A stretch of 64,000 nucleotides of DNA, taken from contig NZ_LT629788.1 of NCBI RefSeq assembly GCF_900105805.1, forward strand, positions 2,418,001-2,482,000, written 5' to 3'. The translations under genes were made by a program, and so were the position numbers. Every line of letters begins with the position of its first letter. Positions within the stretch are counted from its first letter, which is position 1. Positions 41,601 to 52,900 of the stretch are shown here, piece by piece. Below the pieces are notes generated by a model. That model did no database searches. It saw only the letters and a list, made by a program, of their open reading frames with translations, and was not told where the DNA came from. The DNA comes from Pseudomonas moraviensis. GTDB lineage: Bacteria; Pseudomonadota; Gammaproteobacteria; Pseudomonadales; Pseudomonadaceae.

Positions 41601-43922
41601 GGTCGCCCCCGCGCACAGCGCCGGCCAGACCTCCCAGGCCATGGCATCGAAACCGAATCCGGCAAGGCTCGAAGTGTGGCGGCCGGCACACAGGTCAAAG
41701 GCCGCACAGTGCCAATCGACGAGGTTGGACAGGGTGTGGTGTTCAACCATCACGCCCTTGGGCAAACCGGTCGAGCCGGAGGTGTAGATCACGTAGGCCA
41801 GATAGCTGGCCTGCAGATTCGGCAGCTGCGGGTTGCGGGTGATGCCCAGCGGCCAGGTACGCGGGTCGAGATTGAGCACCGGCACCGCCAGCAGCGGCAA
41901 GCGGTCGCGCAGATCGGCGCTGGTCAACACCGCGACCGGGGCACTGTCGCGCAGCAGATGCAGCAGGCGTTCGGCCGGGTGCGCCGGATCGACCGGCACA
42001 TAACCGGCGCCGGCCTTGAGGATCGCCAGCAAACCCACCAGCGCGTGCAGCCCGCGGCGCGCGACGATGGCAACGCGGTCATCAGGCTGCACGCCCAAGT
42101 CGATCAACTGGTGCGCCAGCGCATTGGCCCGGTGGTTCAACTCGGCAAACGTCAGCGACTCGCCCAGATGCACCGCCGCCAGCGCATCCGGCCGCGCCAG
42201 CACTTGCGCTTCGAAACGCTGCTGGATCGGCAGCGCCGCCGGGTAATCGACCTGACTGGCATTGAACCCGTGCAACAGTTGCTCGCGTTCGGCGGCGGGC
42301 AGTACCGACAACCGATTCAGCGGCGTCTCCGGCGCGTGTTCCAGCGCCGACAGCACTTGTTCCACCGCGTGCAGCAGATAGGCGCAGAGACGTTCCCCCT
42401 CAACGGCGCGAGTGGCCAGCAAGGTCAGGCTGAAGCGGTCGCCGAAGTCATCGATGCTCAGGGTCAGCGGATAATTGGTGCGTTCTTCCGAACGCAGCAC
42501 GCTGATGCCTTCCCACGCGGCAAGTGCTTCGGCGCTGGCATTGGCGCTGGAAGCGCTGTGCCGATAGTTGAGCAGCGTGCTGAACAACGGCGACGACGCG
42601 ACCACGCCACTGCAACGCTGCGCCAATGCCAGCGGCGCATGTTCGTGACGCATCAGCGTGGTCAGCCGCGCGTGGGTAGCCTTGATCGCCTCACTGACCG
42701 CCAGCGCCGTGATGTCGACCCGCAGCGGCAAGGTGTTGATGAAGATGCCCAGCGCTCGTTCGGTGCCTTCTGCGTTGTGCATGCGCCCCATCAGCACCGT
42801 GCCGAACACCACGCTCGCTTGCCCGGTGAGGGCGCTCAGCACCTGGCCCCAACCTAGGTGGAACAGGCTGGCGACGCTGACGCCCTGGCGGCGTGCCTGC
42901 GCGCGCAAGCGACGCTCCAGTGGCGGCTCGAGCGCCTGACTGAATTCGACGATGTCACTGCCGTCGCCGTGCACACTCTGCAAGCCGTAGGGCAGCGTCG
43001 GCTGGTCGATGTCAGCCAGCATGTCGCGGAAAAACGCTTCGTGTTGCGCCTCGCTGATGCCCAGACGCGCCTGCGCCACGTAATTGCGAAACGGCACCGG
43101 CGCGCCCAACCGCGCGGCGTGCCCGCTCAGGCAAGCCTGCAGTTCCTCGCTGACCACCGCCAGTGCCGAGTGGTCCATCGCCATGTGATGAAACAGCAGC
43201 ATGGCGACGATGCGTTGCTCGCGTTCATCCCAGGCATGCGCCAGCCGCAACAGCGGCGCGCGGGTGACGTCGAGGCGAAACTCGCGGGCGTCGAAACGGG
43301 CGTGCAATTGTGCCAACGCATCGCCGCCATCGGCCTCCAGCCGCACTTCTTCCAGCGGCAGGCGCGCCTCACGCATGACCACTTGCAACGGCGTATCGAG
43401 ACCTTCCCAGAACACTGCGGTGCGCAGGATGTCGTGGCGGTCGATGACCGTCTGCAAGGCATCGACGAATGCCTGCAAACGCTGCGCTCCGCTGAACGCG
43501 AAATGCGCCTGCATGACGTAGGGGTCGCCGTGTTGCGCGCTGACGTGGTGATAGAGAATGCCTTCCTGCAACGGCGTCAGCGGATAGATGTCCTGCACGT
43601 TGGCAGCGCCGCCGGGAATGCCTTGGAGAAGCTGATCGAGGCTCTCCTGGCTCAGTTGCGCGAGGGTCAGCATTGCCGGGGTGATGTGGGTGCAGCCGGC
43701 CGCAATACCATTGGCCGGCACCTCGACCTGGCCGACCCTGGCCGCTGAATATTCGCCGGCCTTGATCAGCTCGATCAGCGCCGCCTTGTGTTCGCGCAAC
43801 GAAGCCAGCAATGCCGGATCGCCCAGCGCCTGCTTGTTGCCATTGACGCGCAACTGGTCGTCCGTGACCGTCAACTGGATGTCGCGGGCTTTGAGTGTCG
43901 CCAACAAGGGATTGAGGTTCAC
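35625..43922 (-). CDS. Lipopeptide NRPS, third protein: modules 7-8 with tandem thioesterases
   Basis: A 2765-residue synthetase. Order: N-terminal TubC-like docking domain (1-60); C7 (about 90-530, HHMAMDH, dual C/E type); A7 (545-1060, code DAWFLGNVVK, Leu); T7 (Ser near 1097); C8 (1150-1580, HHIISDG, ordinary LCL type); A8 (1590-2100, pocket DAMFLGCTYK, read as Ile/Val); T8 (near 2149); TE1 (about 2200-2440, GWSFGG); TE2 (about 2490-2760, GHSFGG). TE1 would release and cyclise the peptide; the second TE may help or proofread. The GTG start overlaps the stop of the previous gene (GTGA), with GGAG upstream. The adjoining exporter genes complete the operon. Confidence 0.93.
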   Translation of the reverse strand: MNLNPLLATLKARDIQLTVTDDQLRVNGNKQALGDPALLASLREHKAALIELIKAGEYSAARVGQVEVPANGIAAGCTHITPAMLTLAQLSQESLDQLLQGIPGGAANVQDIYPLTPLQEGILYHHVSAQHGDPYVMQAHFAFSGAQRLQAFVDALQTVIDRHDILRTAVFWEGLDTPLQVVMREARLPLEEVRLEADGGDALAQLHARFDAREFRLDVTRAPLLRLAHAWDEREQRIVAMLLFHHMAMDHSALAVVSEELQACLSGHAARLGAPVPFRNYVAQARLGISEAQHEAFFRDMLADIDQPTLPYGLQSVHGDGSDIVEFSQALEPPLERRLRAQARRQGVSVASLFHLGWGQVLSALTGQASVVFGTVLMGRMHNAEGTERALGIFINTLPLRVDITALAVSEAIKATHARLTTLMRHEHAPLALAQRCSGVVASSPLFSTLLNYRHSASSANASAEALAAWEGISVLRSEERTNYPLTLSIDDFGDRFSLTLLATRAVEGERLCAYLLHAVEQVLSALEHAPETPLNRLSVLPAAEREQLLHGFNASQVDYPAALPIQQRFEAQVLARPDALAAVHLGESLTFAELNHRANALAHQLIDLGVQPDDRVAIVARRGLHALVGLLAILKAGAGYVPVDPAHPAERLLHLLRDSAPVAVLTSADLRDRLPLLAVPVLNLDPRTWPLGITRNPQLPNLQASYLAYVIYTSGSTGLPKGVMVEHHTLSNLVDWHCAAFDLCAGRHTSSLAGFGFDAMAWEVWPALCAGATLHIAPAHDGSEDIDALLDWWRAQPLDVSFLPTPVAEYAFSQHLEHPTLRTLLIGGDRLRQFSRNQRFDVINNYGPTETTVVATSGRIDSADALHIGKPVSNATVYLLDEQQRPVPIGAVGELYIGGSGVARGYLNQPQLTAERFLRDPFSSAPQARMYRSGDLARWRCDGTLEYLGRNDDQVKIRGVRIEPGEIENRLNQLPGIQQAVVVAREDQPGQPRLVAYFTEQAQVQALAVAELRALLLSQLPEYMVPSALVKLDELPLTANGKLDRRALPKPERSALFAREYAAPQGEVETALADIWAEVLQVERVGREDHFFELGGHSLLAMRMVAQVRQRLGVELVLSDLFANAELAAVAQVLTEAGRCTQPPILPVPRETALPLSFSQQRFWFLTQMEGANTAYNIPIALRLRGALDAAALQRALARIVARHETLRSRFAPLDGDAQVLIAPVDSGLLLRVEDLRQHSQADEALQALIQGEASGPFDLLDDPLIRGRLVRLADDHHVLLLTLHHIISDGWSMGVLTRELMALYQAFSQGEDDTLPALTLQYSDYAVWQRRWLSGEVLQRQSEYWQRTLREVPALLTLPTDRPRPAQQDYAGSSIDLQLDERLSAGLKALSQRHGVTLYMTLLSAWAVLLGRLAGQTDVVVGSPVANRNRVEVEGMIGLFVNTLALRIDTSGELTGAALLARVKALTLQAQAHQDLPFEQVVEITRPVRSLAHSPLFQTMFNWRNSDGPALALGDLTLEAVAEPSHFAKFDLTLTLGDTPEGIGGWLEYATALFDETTVQRFVGYLRQLLQAMVANDQALLDEVPLVQDEERQRLLVDFNDTEREYPQNDTVQRLFEALALQQPDAVAALHGEQTLSYAELNRRANRLAHHLLGEGVKPGDAVAILLPRSLDLLIAQLAIGKCAAAWVPLDIHAPSERLAFMVEDCQAAALLSHSTTTLTFAARRIDLDRLALGAQPSHNPDLPQSAESLAYIMYTSGSTGMPKGVMVPHRAITRLVINNGYADFNRQDCVAFASNPAFDASTMDVWGALLNGARVAIIEHATLLDPQAFGAELKRSGASILFVTTALFNQYVQLIPDALKSLRILLCGGERGDPAAFRKLRAEAPQLRLVHCYGPTETTTYATTFAVQSVAEDADSVSIGGPISNTQVYVLDGCQQPVPFGVTGELYIGGQGVALGYLNRPELTAERFLHDPFSRRPEAMMYRTGDLVRWLAPGQLECIGRNDDQVKIRGFRIELGEIENRLLSCPGVKEAVVLARRDGTRTRLVAYYSAADAELQSATLRALLQARLPEYMVPSAWVRLATLPLNNNGKIDRKALPAPTQEAMLNRVYEAPGNAVESRLAELWREVLQVERVGRHDNFFELGGHSLLAVRLVNEMQQAGLPMTLAELFQHPSIEAAAALLAERDGVIEEELGLIVVRAGDHGTPLFLVHEFSGRDVYFPALGRHIDGSFPIYGLPGIEFGQTQLRTLECLATRMVGIIRRRQPHGPYRLAGWSFGGVLAYEVAQQLLGLDERVEFIGLIDSYVPRLADPHKARWNDAHVHKRQLLLHCTAHWLGLGDDGQRGLTALTALQAELESLTFAELLERCQQQQLLHPELSVASAADAWHYLDREVAHGHALAHYRISPLPVPLHVFRAQQRSAAMAPLSPTLGWAEDLPDAELHCIDVPGDHQSMMKAPHIQALGQAIGQALEAAQAPALPVYQPLVTIQTGDSARAPIFCVPGAGDSVTGFIHLSEALGSEWPIHGLQPRGLDGGAVPHSQVEVAARFYLRAIERLYPHGPLHLIGHSFGGWVAHAMAAQLQAEGREVASLTLIDSESPGGNGVIGKPYTATAALQRLIEALQLSSGTSLDIDAEVFSEADDSTQLRLLHEGMVRAGVLSARTTPQSLLGSTRTFASALRTVYQPRQRYSGPVRLALVDDPTLDAAGNQREQAAMIEGWRREVTDLTVWYGPGNHFTLLKAPNVLNFAAWWHEGLKRPAKAMLS

Positions 43923-46900
43923 AGGACGATCTCCATTCTTTCCGTGATTGCTGCGTAACCGGCCAGCGTCGGTTGTTCGAACAACGCCCGCACGTCAGCC
44001 TCCATGCCTTCCTGTTGCAACCGGCCAACCAGACTCACCGCCAGCAACGAATGCCCGCCCAGCTCGAAAAAGTGGTCATGCCGCCCTACCCGTTCGACAT
44101 TGAGCAACTCGCACCACAGCCGCGCCAGGGTGATTTCCACCTCGCCGACCGGCGCCTCATACGGCCGGCTGATCAGCGCATCCTGATTCGGTGCGGGCAA
44201 CGCCTTGCGATCGAGTTTGCCGTTGGGGCTGAGCGGCAACCGATCGAGATGAACGAAAGTCGCCGGGACCATATAGTCCGGCAAACCGTGCAGTAACGTC
44301 GCACGCAGGATGTCGATGTCCAGCCGCGAGCCGGTGTAGTACGCCACCAGGCGTTTGTCCCCCGGCACGTCTTCGCGGGCCACTACCGCCGCCTCCTGGA
44401 CGCCGTCGATCCGGCTCAGGCAGGCCTGGATTTCACCCAGTTCGATGCGCAGGCCGCGAATCTTCACCTGATCGTCATTGCGCCCGAGGTATTCGATATT
44501 GCCGTCGGCACGATAGCGAGCGATATCGCCGGTGCGGTACATACGCGCTTGCGCCTGGGCGCTGAACGGGTCGCGCAGGAAGCGTTCGGCGCTGAGCTCG
44601 GCGCGGTTCAGATAGCCGCGCGCCACCTGCACGCCACCGATATACAGCTCGCCGACAACGCCTTGCGGCACCGGTTGTTGCTGCGCGTCGAGGATGTACA
44701 TCCGCGTATTGGCGATCGGTTTGCCGATCGGCGTATTGTCCGGCGTGTCCAGCAGCGGCCCGGCGCAATTCCACGCGGTGACGTCCACCGCCGCTTCGGT
44801 CGGGCCATACAGGTTGTGCAACTGACTGGCGGGCAACTGCTGTTTGAAACGCCGCACCAGACTGCCGGGCAACGCCTCACCGCTGCACATCACCTGGCGC
44901 AACCCGGCACAGCGCTCGGTCTGGCCGTGGGCGAGGAACATGTCGAGCATCGATGGCACAAAATGCACAGTCGTGACCTGTTCGCGCTCGATCAGCTCGC
45001 TCAGGTAGACCGGTTCCTTGTGCCCGCCAGGACGCGCCAGCAGCAGGCGTGTGCCGGTCATCAGCGGCCAGAAAAACTCCCAGACCGATACGTCGAAACT
45101 GAATGGCGTTTTTTGCAGCACGGTGTCCGCCGCCGTCAGCGCGCAGGCATCCTGCATCCACAGCAAACGGTTGACCACTGCGCCGTGCTCGTTGGCCACG
45201 CCTTTCGGTTGACCGGTCGAGCCAGAGGTGTAGATCACATAGGCCAGATTCGCTGACGTCAGGCCGCTGACCGGCGGATTGCTCGCCGGCAAATCGCGCC
45301 AGGTCTCCTGCTCCAGATTGATCACCGGCACTGCCAGTGCACCGGCCAGCGCGGCCGTGCTGCCTTGCACCAGCACCGCCAGCGGTGCGCTGTCGGCAAG
45401 CATGTAGGCGATGCGTTCGGCCGGGTAGTCCGGGTCCAGCGGTACATAAGCGCCGCCAGCCTTGAGGATCGCCAACAGGCCAACAACCATGGCGACACTG
45501 CGTTCGACGCAGATCGCCACCCGCGAGTCCGCCTGCACCCCGAGTCCGATCAGGTGGTGGGCCAGACGATTGGCGCGCTCGTTGAGTTGTTGGAAATCCA
45601 CCCGTTGATCAGCCATCTGCACGGCGACGGCCTGCGGCGTGCGCAGCACTTGAGCTTCGAACAGGCCGTGCAGGGTTTGCTGCAAGTCGTAATCGACCGC
45701 CGTCGCGTTGAAGTCGAACAGCAAGCGCTGACGCTCGGCATCCGGCAACACCGATAACTGCTCGATCGGTTGCTGCGGCGTCTGTTCCAGGGCATCGACC
45801 AAGCGCTGCAACGCTGTTTCCATATAGCGGCAGATGCGCAACGCACCGACCTCCGCCGAGGTGATCGCGCTGAGCCTGAAACCCGTGCCAAAGTCGTCGA
45901 CGTTGAGGCTAAGCGGATAGTTGGTGCGTTCCTCGCTGTGCAAGGTCTCGATGCCTTGCCAAGCCGGGTGCGCTTGCGCTGGCGTCGCGCTGCCATGGCG
46001 ATAGTTGAGCATCGCGCTGAACAACGGCGCCGGTGCGGCGATCCGGCTGCAACGCTGGGCCAGCGCCAGCGAAGCATGCTCATGCGCCAACAGGCCGGTG
46101 AGTTGCTCATGGGTGGCCGCCAGGGCCGCGCGCACCGTCTGCGCGCCCAAATCGACGCGCAGCGGCAAGGTATTGATGAACATGCCGAGCCCGCGATCCG
46201 CCCCCGCCCCGCCCTGCATCCGGCCCATCAGCACGGTGCCGAACACCACCCGCTGCTGGGCGGAGGTGGCGCCCAGCACTTGCGCCCAGGCCAGATGAAA
46301 CACGCTGGCGACGCTCATGCCCAGCTGTCGCGCCTGACTGCGCAGACGCTGTGCCAGCGCATCGGGCAGTGCCAGCGCCGCTTCCTCATAAGTACCCGCC
46401 GCAGCATTGACCTCATGCAGACCGAACGGCAGCGTCGGTTCATCGACATCGCCGAGCATGTCGCGGAAGAACCCTTCGTGCTCCGCCTCACTGATGCCCA
46501 GCCGCGCCTGCGCTACATAGTTGCGGTACGGCGCCGCCGGTGGCAGCGAGCGCTGTTCGCCAGCAAGGCTGATCTGCATTTCTTCGCGCACGACTTCCAG
46601 CGCCGTGTGATCGAGGGCGATGTGATGGAACAGCAGCAGGCCGGCCACTTGTCCGGTGGCCGGATCGCGGGCGTACAACAAGCGGATCAGCGGCGCCTTG
46701 CCGAGATCCAGCGAACACGTCGACAGTTGCTCGAACGCGACTTCCTCCACCGGCAATTGCGCCTCGCGCCACACCACTTGCACCGGCGCGTCGAGGCCCT
46801 GCCAGACGATCGAAGTGCGCAGGATGTCATGGCGCGCCATGACCTGACGCAACGCACGGGCGAACGCCTCGACGCGCTCGACACTGGCGAACGTCAACCG

Positions 46901-49900
46901 TGAATGCAGCACGTACGGGTCGTTCTGCCCGGCGGTGATGTGGTGGTAGAGAATGCCTTCCTGCAACGGCGCCAGCGGGTAAATGTCCTGCACATTGGCC
47001 GCACCGCCCGGCACCGTGGCGACGATGCGCTCGATGCTGGCCTGATCCAGTTGCAGCAGGCTGAGCATGTCGGGCGTGATGCAGGTGCAGTGCGCGGCGA
47101 TGCCGTTGGCCGGCACCTCAATCTCGCGACCGCTGCCGATCGCCGCCGCCAGCGCCGCCAGTGTCGGCTGGTTGAACAGCACACGCACGTCGGTAGTCAG
47201 GTCGATCTGACGCATGCGTTCGATGACGCTGACCGCCAGCAACGAGTGCCCGCCGAGCTCGAAGAAGTTATCGTGGCGGCCAACCTGCGCAACCCTGAGC
47301 ACCTCGCTCCAGATCTGCGCCAGCGCGGTTTCCACCGGTCCTTGCGGCGCTTGGTACTGACGGCTGAGCCAGGCGCTTTGCTCCGGTTTCGGCAAGGCCT
47401 TGCGGTCGAGTTTGCCGTTGGCGGTCAACGGCAAGGCGTCGAGGCGCACGTAGGCCGCCGGCAGCAACGCTTGCGGCAAGCGCGATTGCAAATGCTCACG
47501 CAGGTCCTCGAGATCGAGCGGCCCACGCGCGGTGAACCACGCCAGCAACTGCCCGTCGCGCACTTGTGCCACAGCGTCCTGCAGCGCCGGATGACTGGCC
47601 AGCGCCGCTTCGATTTCGCCGAGTTCCACGCGCACGCCGCGCAGTTTGACCTGATCGTCATTGCGCCCCAGATACTCCAGCGTGCCGTCGGTGCGCCAGC
47701 GCACAAGGTCGCCGGTGCGATACATGCGCGCCCCAGGCTCATGGCTGAACGGGTCGGCGAGGAAGCGCTCGGCGGTCAACTCATCGCGGTTCAGGTACCC
47801 CCTGGCCACGCCTGCGCCGGCGACGTACAACTCGCCTCTGACCCCAACCGGCAACAGCTGCTGCCGGCCATCGAGGACATACACCCTGGCATTTGCAATC
47901 GGTCGGCCAATATGCAACGCCTGCCCGGCCGCGATGCGCCCCGAGGTCGCCACCACCGTTGCCTCGGTCGGGCCGTAGTTGTTGATCACTTCGAAACTCT
48001 GGTCACGCGGGAATTGCCTGAGCTTGTCGCCGCCGATCAACAGCGTGCGCAAGGTCGGATGGCCCAGCTCGCGGCTGAAGGCATATTCCGCCACTGGCGT
48101 CGGCAGGAAGCTCACCTGCAACGGCTGCGCGCGCCACCATTCGAGCAACTCATCGAGGTGTTCATTGCCGATCGACGCCGGCGGCAGGTGCAACGTCGCG
48201 CCCACGCACAAGGCCGGCCAGACCTCCCAGGCCATGGCGTCGAAACCGAATCCGGCGACACTGGCGGTATGGCTGCCGGCGCGCAGATCGAAGGCTGCGG
48301 CGTGCCAGTGCACCAGGTTTTCCAGGGTGCGGTGTTCGACCATTACGCCTTTTGGCTGGCCAGTGGAGCCCGAGGTGTAGATCACGTAGGCGAGATGATC
48401 GGCCGTCAAACCGCCGACTTCAGGATTGCGGTCCGGCCGGTCATGCCAACGCTCGTCGCCAAGATCGATCACCGGCACCGCCACCCTGCCCGGTTCCACG
48501 CCGGACACCAGCAGCGCCAGCGGTGCGCTGTCGGCCAGCAGATAGGCAATGCGCTCGGCCGGATGTGCCGGGTCGATCGGCACATAGGCCGCGCCAGCCT
48601 TGAGCACCGCGAGCATGGCCAGCAGCATGTGCGGGCCACGCCGGGTGGAAATCGCCACCCGCGCGTCGGGCCGTACGCCCAGCTCGAGCAGGTAATGCGC
48701 GAGGCGGTTGGCCTGTTGATTGAGCTGCGCATAGGTCAGCTGGTGTTCGTCCGCGTGCAGCGCCAGCGCGTGCGGGTTGAGCAGCACTTGCGCCTCGAAC
48801 AGGCGGTGCACCGTCTGCGCTGGCGGGAAGGCCACAGCGCTGGCGTTGAACTGTGTGAGCACTCGTTCGCGCTCGGATGGCGGCAGGATCGCCAGCCGAT
48901 CCAGTGCCTGTTCGGGATCCTGCTCCAGCGCCGCCACCAGCACTGCCAGCGCGCTGTGCATCAGCTCGCAGACCCGTTGCGCACCAACCTCGGCCGGCGT
49001 CAGCACCGACAAATCGAAGCCCTCGCCGAGATCGTTGATGCTCAGCGTCAGTGGATAATGGCTGCGCCCCTCATGAGCAAGAAACTCGATCCCCTGCCAC
49101 GCCTCCTCGTCAGACTGGCGCGAGGCGCTGTGGCGATAATTCAGCACCGAACTGAACAGCGGCAACGGTGCGGCAACCGCACTGCAACGCTGGGCCAGCG
49201 CCAGTGAAGCGTGTTCGTGACCGAGCAGCGCAGCCAGCCGCTGATGCACGCCGCGCAGTGTCGCACCGACGCTGGCCTCATCGACGTCGACACGCAACGG
49301 CAAGGTATTGATGAACATCCCCAGTGCCCGATCGGCCCCCGCACCGCCCTGCAGGCGACCGAGCAACACGCTACCGAACACCACGCGGGGCTGCCCGGCG
49401 GTGGCCGCCAGCACGTGCGCCCAGGCGAGGTGGAACAGACTGGCTGCGCTGACCCCGAAACTGCGCGCCTGCGCCCGCAAACGCCTGCTTAACTCAAGCG
49501 GCATTGCGCTGACATGCCCTTCGATGTCCCTGCCGTCATTTTCAACTTCACGCAAACCGAACGGCAGGGTCGGCTCGTCGACGTCGCCGAGCATCTCGCG
49601 GAAGAATATCTCGTGTTCCTGCTCGCTGACGCCGTGGCGAGCCTGCGCCACGTAATTGCGATACGGCGCTGCTGCGGGCAGTGGCTCGCTGTTGCCGAGC
49701 AAGCCGGCCTGCATCTCCTGCCGCACCACCTCCAGCGCCGTGTGATCGAGGGCGATGTGATGGAACAGCAACATGGCGACGACCCGTTTGTGCTCAGGGT
49801 CATCGGCATACACCAGGCGCATCAGCGGCGCCTGACCGAGGTCGAGGCGCCAGTGCCGGGCGGCGAAACGCCCTTGCAACTGGGCAAGCACATCACCTTC

Positions 49901-52900
49901 TGCCGGGTCCAGCGCCACACCGTCGACCGCTAACGGCGCCCGTCGCCAGACCACTTGCTGCGGGCTCGGCAATCCCTCCCAGACCACGCTGGTGCGCAGA
50001 ATGTCGTGGCGCTCGATAATGCCCTGCAGGGCTTTGGCGAAGGCATACAGGCGGTCGATGTCGGCAAAGGCCAGACTCGATTGCAGCAGATACGGATCGC
50101 CCGCGCCGGCGCTGATGTGGTGATAAAGAATGCCCTCTTGCAACGGCGCCAGCGGATAAATGTCCTGCACGTTGGCCGCGCCGCCCGGCACCGTGGCGAC
50201 GATGCGTTCGACACTGGCCTGGTCCAGTTCGCTCAGGCTCAACATGTCCGCGGTGATGTGGCGGCAGTCATCGGTAATGCGATTGGCCGGCACCTCGATT
50301 TCGCGACCGCTGCCCAGCGCCGCCGCCAGTGCGGCGAGGGTCGGCTGGCTGAACAGCACCCGCACATCGGCGCTCAGGCCGAGCTGGCGCAGGCGCTCGA
50401 TCAGGCTGACGGCGAGCAACGAATGCCCGCCCAGTTCGAAGAAATTGTCATGCCGACCGACCTGCGCGACTTTGAGCAGATCGCTCCAGATCTGCGCCAA
50501 CGCCTGCTCCAATGGACCTTGCGGCGCTGCGTATTCGTGGCTGAGCCAGGCGCTGTGATCCGGCTCCGGCAAGGCTTTGCGGTCAAGCTTGCCGTTGGCG
50601 GTCAGCGGCATCGCCTCGACGCGGACATAAGCGGCGGGAATCAGTGCCTCGGGCAGTCGGCTCTGCAAGTGGCGGCGCAGATCAGCGATGTCTACCGCGC
50701 TGCGCTCGCTGAACCACGCCAGCAAGCGCCCGTCACGCACCAGCACTACTACGTCTTGCACGGCGCTGTGCGTACTCAGCGCAGCTTCGATTTCCCCCGG
50801 CTCGATACGCACGCCGCGCAGTTTCACCTGATCGTCATTGCGCCCCAGATATTCGAGCGTGCCGTCGGCGCGCCAACGGGCAAGATCGCCAGTGCGATAC
50901 ATGCGCCCATGGGGCTCATCGCTGAACGGATCTTCGAGGAACATGTCGGCACTCAGTGCCGGGCGATTCAGGTAGCCACGAGCGACCCCGGCGCCACCCA
51001 CATACAGTTCGCCCTGCACCCCCACCGGCACCGGTTGTTGCTGACTGTCGAGCAGATAGATTTTGGCATTGGCGATCGGCCGACCGATGTGCAACGCCTG
51101 CCCCGCCTCAATGCGCCCGGACGTCGCCACCACCGTGGCTTCGGTCGGCCCGTAGTTGTTGATCACGTCGAAGGTCTGGTTACGCGGGAACTGCCGGAGC
51201 TTGTCGCCGCCGATCAACAACGTGCGCAGGGTCGGATGGCCCAACTCGCGGCTGAACGCGTACTCGGCCACTGGGGTCGGCAGGAAGCTCACTTGCAATG
51301 GCTGCGCGCGCCACCATTCGAGCAATTCATCGAGGTGTTCATTGCCGATCGATGCCGGTGGCAAGTGCAGGGTCGCGCCCACGCACAAGGCCGGCCAGAC
51401 CTCCCAGGCCATGGCGTCGAAACCGAACCCGGCGACGCTGGCGGTATGGCTGCCGGCATGCAGATCGAAGGCGGCGGCGTGCCAGTGCACCAGGTTTTCC
51501 AGGGTGCGGTGTTCGACCATTACGCCTTTTGGCTGGCCGGTAGAGCCGGAGGTGTAGATCACATAGGCGAGATGGGCCGGGGTCAGCGCCGGCAATTGCG
51601 GGTTGGCGTCGGACAAATTTGCCCAGCCGTTATTGTCCAGATCGATCAGCGGCACCGTGCCGAGCAAGTCGCGGGTCGAGGCCTCGGCCAGCACTGCCAG
51701 CGGATCGCAGTCCTGCAGCAGATAGGCGATGCGCTCGCGGGGATGGGCCGGATCGACCGGCACGTAAGCCGCGCCGGCCTTGAGAATTGCCAGCAACGCG
51801 ACGAGCATCTGCGGGCTGCGGCGCAGGCATACGGCGACACGATCGTCCGGCTGCACGCCGAGGCCGATCAGGTGCTGGGCCAGACGATTGGCGCGCTGGT
51901 TCAGCTGCGCGTAACTCAGACGCTGCTCGCCCTGCACCGCCGCCCAGGCGTCGGGATTCGCCAGCGCTTGCGCTTCGACCAGGCGCTGCACGGTCTGCGC
52001 GGGCGGGAATGGTTGCGTGGTGTCGTTGAAGCCGAACAACACTTGTTGGCGTTCGCCCGGCGAGACAATCGACAACTGTTGCACGGGCAGCGTCGGCGAG
52101 TATTCGAGGGCGTTCACCAGACTGTGCAGTGCGGTTTGCAGATAATCGCAAACCCGCACGCCGTCCACCTGCGGCACCGCCTGCACGTTCAGCAGGAAAC
52201 CATCGCCGAGGTCATCGACGCTGACCACCAGCGGATAATTGCTGCGCTCGCGGGAGCAGAGAATGTCGATGCCGTCCCATTCCACTGCAGCCGCGTCCGC
52301 CTGACTGTGACGGTAATTGAGCAGCGTGCTGAACAGCGGCGACGTCGCGGCGACACCGCTGCAGCGCTGGGCCAACGCCAGTGACGCCTGCTCGTGGCCG
52401 AGCAACTGCGCCAGGCGTTGGTGGGTGACACGCACGCTGTCCTGCACCGATTCGGCGCCGACAGTGACGCGCAATGGCAAGGTGTTGATGAACATGCCCA
52501 ACGCACGATCGGCGCCAGCGCCGCCCTGCATGCGCCCCAGCAGAACGGTGCCGAAGACCACGTCCTGCTGACCGGAAACCTGCGCCAGCACCTGTGCCCA
52601 GGCCTGATGCACGAGACTGGCGATGCTGATGCCGAGGCGCCGCGACACTCCGCGCAAACGTTGTCCGAGGCCAACGTCGAGGGCCAATTGGCTGTCAACG
52701 ATGGCGCTGCCGTCGCCGAGCACATCCTGCACACCGAACGCCAGTGTCGGCTCGCTGATGTCGCCGAGCATGTCGCGAAAGAACTCCGCGTGCGCTTCGT
52801 CATCGGCGCCGGCGCGGGCCTGGGCCACGTAATTGCGGTATTGCACGGCTGGCGGCAGATCATCCGTGCGCCCGAGCAGCAGGTCGTTCATTTCCGCCAC

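Noticed and set aside
36180..42857. A 2225-codon plus-strand ORF and other long plus-strand ORFs (46904-49207, 49955-52384, 53420-56989, 61267-63150) opposite the NRPS genes
   Set aside because: They are antisense to sequence full of C, A, T and TE motifs. Their composition (Arg, Gln, His, Val rich, no motifs) is what GC-biased third codon positions give on the complementary strand.
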